A DNA stretch of 10,855 nucleotides from contig JASHTR010000133.1 of the NCBI GenBank assembly GCA_030040455.1, forward strand, positions 1-10,855, written 5' to 3'. Below, piece after piece: positions 7,085 through 10,855 of the stretch (positions are counted from its first letter, which is position 1; the number at the start of each line of letters is the position of its first letter). The notes beneath the pieces are model-generated. The model worked only from the letters and a program-made list of their open reading frames with translations. It did not search any database and had not been told where the DNA came from. This DNA comes from Terriglobia bacterium (GTDB lineage Bacteria > Acidobacteriota > Terriglobia > UBA7540). Position numbers and translations under genes: made by a program.

Positions 7085-9541
7085 TCAGTCAAGGGTGACG
7101 GAAATCTGAATGTTGTGGCTGAGGGAGCCGCCGGTTGACGGCAATGTTGTTGTTGCCGTAACAACAACATTGCCGGTAACCGAAGGCGGCTGTGAGGAAG
7201 TGCTACTGCTGGAGCTTGAGCTGCTGCCGCCACCTCCGCAACTAACAGCGAGGGCCACGAGGCACAACACGAAAAGCCCAAGCGCCGCGCGACGCCATAG
7301 AGAAATACTGAGGAGTCGCGAACGGTCTTTCAACTGCCCCAGGAACAGGTAAACGATGAGGAAAGATAAGGCCAGCGCCAGGAACCCTATAACCCGCGGC
7401 CCGGAGCCGCTAAGAGGTGACAGGGGAACAAGGCCACTGGTGGTTGTTTGCATGGAAGTAACGGTGAGCGTGGTTGAGTTGCCCGAGTTCACTTGAGTCG
7501 GGCTAAGCGAGCAGGTCGCCGTCAGGCTGGAAGGCACGCTGCAAGTAAAGCTCACAGCACCCGTGAAGCCGTTGATCCCCGAGACGCTGATTTGAGCCGT
7601 GCCGGAAGCTCCAGCAGTAAGAGCCAGGCTCCCGGGAGTAATCGAGAGTTGAAAGTCTGCATTTTCAGTCGTTGCTGCGGCTACATGGCTCCAATCCATG
7701 ACGAAAAGGTCGCCGTCGATGGAACCAAGCCCTGTTGTTTGATCGTATCCCGGACCTGCGCTGTAGCCGAAGGAAAGGCTCGAAGGGCAATCCGGCGATC
7801 CGGACACGCACGGCACGTCGTTATTCCCTTCAGTGATGTCGTGGAAGGCTGTCGGGTAGGCTGCAGCTAAAGGGTAAAGAATGTAATTGGCGTTTCCCTG
7901 GATCGAATTTGTCTCCTGGTTCACCAGCGATAGTATCGCGGAGAAAACGGGTGCGGCGGCCGAAGTTCCCCCCACCACATTTAAGTCCTCATTGCTCATC
8001 CTGAATCCGCTGACGCAGCTTCCCTCGGAGCAGATCAGGTAGCCGTCGTGGTTGGGGGAGGCATCCAGCGCAAGATCGGGCACGTCACGCATGTTGTCAT
8101 TAGGCACGCCGGTGCCGGTCTGCCAGCTTGGTTTCGAAAAAAAGACGCTTGCGCCGCCCCCTGTTCCCTCAAGCCCGTCCGTCGAATTCGTATCGTTCCA
8201 CGCTACTTCGGGAATGTAAGAAAGAGCAGAGCCGTTACTGCTGTTGTTGGTCGCGCTCCAATAGTTCCCCGATCCTTCGCTGAATTCTGTCCCTCCTACC
8301 CCGGTCACTTCCGGAATGCTTGCTGGCGCATCGACCGCGAGACCTTGGGTGGCTGCTTCCACAATAATGTCCGGATTGCTGGGTTCGTCGCAATCGGCCG
8401 CGGCATAGTCACCGCTCGGAGCCACAATAGTCATTCCTTCAGCGTTAGCCTGCTGGGCTTGCGCCTCGACGGTTTGGAGCTCTCCCGGGTCCCACTGTTG
8501 TTCGCAGAGGCCGTAGGTAATCACGGCGATGGGAGCAATATCTTGGTCGATGGCATATTGAAGAGAATCATAGACACCATTTTCCGTGCCTGAGTTCACA
8601 TAAATAATGGTCGCCTCCGGAGCCATAGCCCCAGCCCATTCCACGTCCAAACTCGCTTCGTCGATATCACCCGGGCTGATGCCAGGGTCGGGTGAGCCGG
8701 GAATCAGCACCACCGTGGGATCATTGGCAGGCAGCGCGGAGGCAGTCCGAAAAGATTCGATATCAGACATCTCGATGTCTGTTTGTCCCATCACGGCAAT
8801 CTCCTGGCCGGTTCCGTTGATCCCGTTATCGTAAAGGGCGTTAAGATCATAAATGGTTGCGACGTCGTTGGGGGCAAGATAGTGATCCCCGGAAACGCTC
8901 GAGGTAAAGCGTGGATTCGCAACAGCAGGCACGCGGCTCACGACCGTCCTTGAATGGGGGCGAAAATCGTTCAGTCCACGAAAGCCGAGAACCACGCTCG
9001 CAAGAGCTGCGGGCACAGAAGGATCGCTCACGTTGGCGTAATAGGATTGACCGTTGATTTGATAGTTATGGATTTCAGTGTGGAAAGCCGATGTGACCTG
9101 GCCGGCCGTACCCGAAAAGACCACCCACATGCGGCTCCGAGCAACCACCTTTACGCTGAATCCCTCGCTCTCAAGCCAGGATTCAACTTTCTTCATGTCG
9201 TTCTGACTTAATCCGAACTGGCTGCCGAACTCTTCCGGGGTTAGCCATTTGTGGTAGTTCGGTGAGGATCGATCCTGGAGCTGCTGTAAAAGCAATGCCA
9301 GGCTGGTCCGCTGGTTCGTCGAAGGTTTAAACATCATCGTGATGTGACCTAGAGCGAGAGAGTCAGAAGCCATGCCCTGGTCATATCGCGCTTGCGCCCA
9401 CGGATGGGTGTTTCCCTTCACCACGGACACTTCCGCCTCGTTGATGGGCAGGGTAATTCGGTCCGCCGTTTGTCCTGTAGAAATCTGTGCGAATGAGAAG
9501 ACAACCAATGTAGCTACAAAAAGTCTCTTCATGGCTCTCAT
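7085..9541 (-). CDS. S53 family peptidase (pro-kumamolisin/sedolisin) with Ig-like domain and Cys-Gly-Ser tail
   Basis: An 818-residue exported protease of the acid-stable serine-carboxyl type. Residues 1-24 are a signal peptide. Residues 35-195 are the pro-kumamolisin activation domain. The catalytic domain runs from about 220 to 620, with E295 and D299 (E-A-S-L-D), D378 in APSGD, and S527 in GGTSAAAP, which form the expected Glu-Asp-Asp-Ser set. FHDIT (D568) and GYDQTTGLGS near 598-607 fit the calcium site. Residues 630-697 form an Ig-like repeat. Then come two hydrophobic segments (about 717-735 and 752-766), C768 followed by four Gly and a Ser run, and a short beta-rich end. An ATG at 9530-9532 gives a slightly shorter signal peptide and is also possible; neither start has a strong ribosome site. 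It is convergent with the GerMN gene. Confidence 0.9.
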   Translation of the reverse strand: MRAMKRLFVATLVVFSFAQISTGQTADRITLPINEAEVSVVKGNTHPWAQARYDQGMASDSLALGHITMMFKPSTNQRTSLALLLQQLQDRSSPNYHKWLTPEEFGSQFGLSQNDMKKVESWLESEGFSVKVVARSRMWVVFSGTAGQVTSAFHTEIHNYQINGQSYYANVSDPSVPAALASVVLGFRGLNDFRPHSRTVVSRVPAVANPRFTSSVSGDHYLAPNDVATIYDLNALYDNGINGTGQEIAVMGQTDIEMSDIESFRTASALPANDPTVVLIPGSPDPGISPGDIDEASLDVEWAGAMAPEATIIYVNSGTENGVYDSLQYAIDQDIAPIAVITYGLCEQQWDPGELQTVEAQAQQANAEGMTIVAPSGDYAAADCDEPSNPDIIVEAATQGLAVDAPASIPEVTGVGGTEFSEGSGNYWSATNNSSNGSALSYIPEVAWNDTNSTDGLEGTGGGASVFFSKPSWQTGTGVPNDNMRDVPDLALDASPNHDGYLICSEGSCVSGFRMSNEDLNVVGGTSAAAPVFSAILSLVNQETNSIQGNANYILYPLAAAYPTAFHDITEGNNDVPCVSGSPDCPSSLSFGYSAGPGYDQTTGLGSIDGDLFVMDWSHVAAATTENADFQLSITPGSLALTAGASGTAQISVSGINGFTGAVSFTCSVPSSLTATCSLSPTQVNSGNSTTLTVTSMQTTTSGLVPLSPLSGSGPRVIGFLALALSFLIVYLFLGQLKDRSRLLSISLWRRAALGLFVLCLVALAVSCGGGGSSSSSSSSTSSQPPSVTGNVVVTATTTLPSTGGSLSHNIQISVTLD
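7139..7175. repeat. 16-bp perfect inverted repeat in the 3' end of the S53 gene
   Basis: CGGCAATGTTGTTGTT at 7139-7154 is the exact reverse complement of 7160-7175, around a 5-base loop GCCGT. With gaps the pairing can be extended outward: 7132-7136 with 7178-7182, or GCCGCC 7127-7132 with GGCGGC 7185-7190. The stem is inside the coding region, covering codons for N-V-V-V-T-A-T-T-T-L, 54 bases before the stop codon in the protease transcript. No T run follows, so it is not a standard terminator; it may still slow RNA decay or read-through from either side. Confidence 0.75.
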
Positions 9542-10003
9542 TGAATTCGACGCTGTTGTCCTTCCCCGAAACGCGGCGTCAATCAGTTAAGGTTGAGAAT
9601 TTCGGTTAAGATATCTCGACACTGGCCGCCCTCCTCTGGTGCTGATCTTTACCTACACCTTCAGCGGGACATGGGGGATCGCATCAGGGCACTCCTTATG
9701 ACAGAAGGTACAAAAAAACTCAAGCCTGCCTCCACATTGCTATGGACCGGCATCTTATCGCCACAAGATACCCGAACGACTGCGCAATTTAGCATTTCGC
9801 TCATTCCACCTTCTACTCAGATGACGTTTGTGCGCGCCGTGTTATCTGGCTTCGGAAAATAGTCGATAAAATAGTAAAACTCTTTCCCCCATGGGCGGAC
9901 ATGGCCAAACACAAGCCTGAGAACACGTTGCTCTATTAGGGTTAAAAACTCGGGGAGGCAGACGACTTTGGCTTGGAATCGGAGATTCCATCGACAGGAC
10001 CAC
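9542..10003. other. 462-bp gap between two minus-strand genes, no supportable gene
   Basis: This stretch should hold the promoter of the S53 gene and the end of the unrecognised gene, but neither signal is clear. A TTGACG on the minus strand near 9575-9580 has no matching -10 box. A 7-bp hairpin (TGGAATC-GGA-GATTCCA, 9974-9990) sits 14 bases after the stop at 10004 but lacks a T run. A plus-strand open frame from TTG 9593 to 9862 has no ribosome site and no recognisable domain. I see no transposon ends, tRNA or remnant of a known gene. Confidence 0.5.
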
Positions 10004-10855
10004 TCAGGGCTGTCCCAAGGGGCCCATCTGGCTGAGGGCCGTATAGTCCGCAGCGAGATGCAGAGATACTTCGCTGTTCCTGGACTCAACTTCCATATTC
10101 TGGAAGGGATTCGATGAATTGGGATTCGTGGAACGCCAGGCCATCTGCTGGAGCAGCTTAAGCCCTTGGAGCAACTGCATGACGGAGGAAGCCGCCTCGC
10201 CCGAAGCGCATTCCAATTTCAAACTGAGCTTGACGTCATCACCCGCCTCAACGTTATATAGGATCGCCTGAACGTTTTTGAAGGCGCTTCCCCAATTCAT
10301 CTGGAGATTCTTCTCTCCCGGCATCCAGCCGCCAATCCACCTCGATACGGCGGGGCCTACCGCGACGCCCCAAATCGGGGCGTCCGCAGCATCTGATTGC
10401 GCCATGTTCACGAACTGCGAAAGATGTTGATTCTGAGCGATGCTTGGCAACTTCCCCGCGCGCGCCGAAAGGATGGCGTCAACGTAGGAGATTGGGCCAA
10501 AAACCCCCGTCGAGTTGTTCACCACCGCCACGCACGCGACCTGGGGATCCGGTGAAACACAATAAGTGGCGAGACCCTCAACCATTTGAGGCTTGATGTT
10601 CGCTGTTGTCGCAGACTGGGCTATCATCGCGGGATCAAACTGCCCCCCTGCAACACCGCCGTTTAGCGTCTTTCCATTGGCAGTTTGCCAGGCGAGCATA
10701 ATCTCGCTGATGTCATTTTCGTGGATCCCAAGCTGCCCCAGAGAGGCTTCGAGGGCTTGCAGCTTCCCCCCAAGGTAGCGCGCGCGTAGGGACGAATAAT
10801 TCGGCAGCGAGCGAAGAGAGTTTAGATCGGTGTATTCAAGAGCCGTCGTTTGGCC
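10004..10855 (-). CDS. hypothetical protein, C-terminal 283 residues (partial)
   Basis: The frame is open from the window edge (10855) to TGA at 10004-10006, so the true start is outside the window; the internal Met at 10699 is not a likely start. I do not recognise a named family. The visible part starts with ALEYTDLNSLRSLPNYSSLR and continues through GIHENDISEIMLAWQ. This pattern (a Y-x-D strand, Leu-Arg-x-x-Pro, then a D-I-x-E-I strand) resembles acidobacterial conserved hypotheticals that look like repeated alpha/beta substrate-like domains, but that is only a recollection. The sequence is soluble-looking with no membrane segment. Three Cys are present, near YCVSPDPQVAC and LECASGE. The C-terminus contains helical segments (ASSVMQLLQGLKLLQQMAW) and then a final beta strand. 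It is co-directional with the S53 gene but 462 bases away, so shared transcription is uncertain. Confidence 0.6.
   Translation of the reverse strand, partial: GQTTALEYTDLNSLRSLPNYSSLRARYLGGKLQALEASLGQLGIHENDISEIMLAWQTANGKTLNGGVAGGQFDPAMIAQSATTANIKPQMVEGLATYCVSPDPQVACVAVVNNSTGVFGPISYVDAILSARAGKLPSIAQNQHLSQFVNMAQSDAADAPIWGVAVGPAVSRWIGGWMPGEKNLQMNWGSAFKNVQAILYNVEAGDDVKLSLKLECASGEAASSVMQLLQGLKLLQQMAWRSTNPNSSNPFQNMEVESRNSEVSLHLAADYTALSQMGPLGQP

Noticed and set aside
9575..9580. TTGACG as -35 box for the S53 gene
   Set aside because: No -10-like hexamer occurs at the proper distance on the minus strand.
9593..9862. Plus-strand open frame (89 codons) starting at TTG in the gap
   Set aside because: No ribosome site, rare start codon, no domain, and composition like random translation. 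Not enough to call a gene.
9901..9942. Tiny plus-strand frame MAKHKPENTLLY
   Set aside because: Twelve-plus codons with no ribosome site before it; expected by chance.
9974..9990. 7-bp hairpin as terminator of the unrecognised gene
   Set aside because: The 3-base loop and stem are real but no T run follows on the minus strand, so I list it only within the gap description.

Overview
The window looks like a chromosomal segment of a member of the Acidobacteriota. I base this on gene content and style, not on a search. The signs are a pro-kumamolisin-type S53 peptidase with an Ig-like domain and a Cys-Gly-Ser-rich tail, a membrane-anchored amidase paired with a GerMN-domain protein, a DUF1326 protein, and a fadN-fadA-fadE-type beta-oxidation cluster. 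The genes are moderately GC-rich and densely packed. No phage genes, transposase, CRISPR array or defence island is visible.

Layout. (1) 2-4413, plus strand: a fatty-acid beta-oxidation cluster. It holds the 3' end of a fadN-like 3-hydroxyacyl-CoA dehydrogenase, a DUF1326 secreted Cys-rich protein, a thiolase (fadA) with all its catalytic residues, and a long FadE-type acyl-CoA dehydrogenase. Between the fadN end and the DUF1326 gene lies a short remnant (about 18 codons) of a second DUF1326 gene. Between fadA and fadE lies a ~173-bp foldback element with ~30-bp imperfect terminal inverted repeats and a perfect 12-bp hairpin inside. (2) 4424-4839: a sigma70-like promoter and the one-piece tmRNA gene ssrA, with proteolysis tag ANTQFALAA and an encoded CCA end. 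(3) 4878-6970: a two-gene unit with a 4-bp stop/start overlap, made of an N-acetylmuramoyl-L-alanine amidase and a GerMN-domain membrane protein. (4) 7085-9541, minus strand: a secreted S53 peptidase whose last codons contain a 16-bp perfect inverted repeat. (5) 9542-10003: a gap with no supportable gene. (6) 10004-10855, minus strand: the 3' part of an unrecognised protein that runs off the window.

How they fit together: the acyl-CoA dehydrogenase, hydratase/dehydrogenase and thiolase would carry out successive steps of fatty acyl-CoA degradation. The tmRNA rescues stalled ribosomes. The amidase and GerMN pair belongs to the cell envelope. The S53 enzyme is a probable exported acid protease. 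I do not see a convincing new multi-gene system. The most unusual signals are the DUF1326 gene and its remnant inside the fad cluster, the foldback element, and the hairpin and tail at the end of the protease gene.
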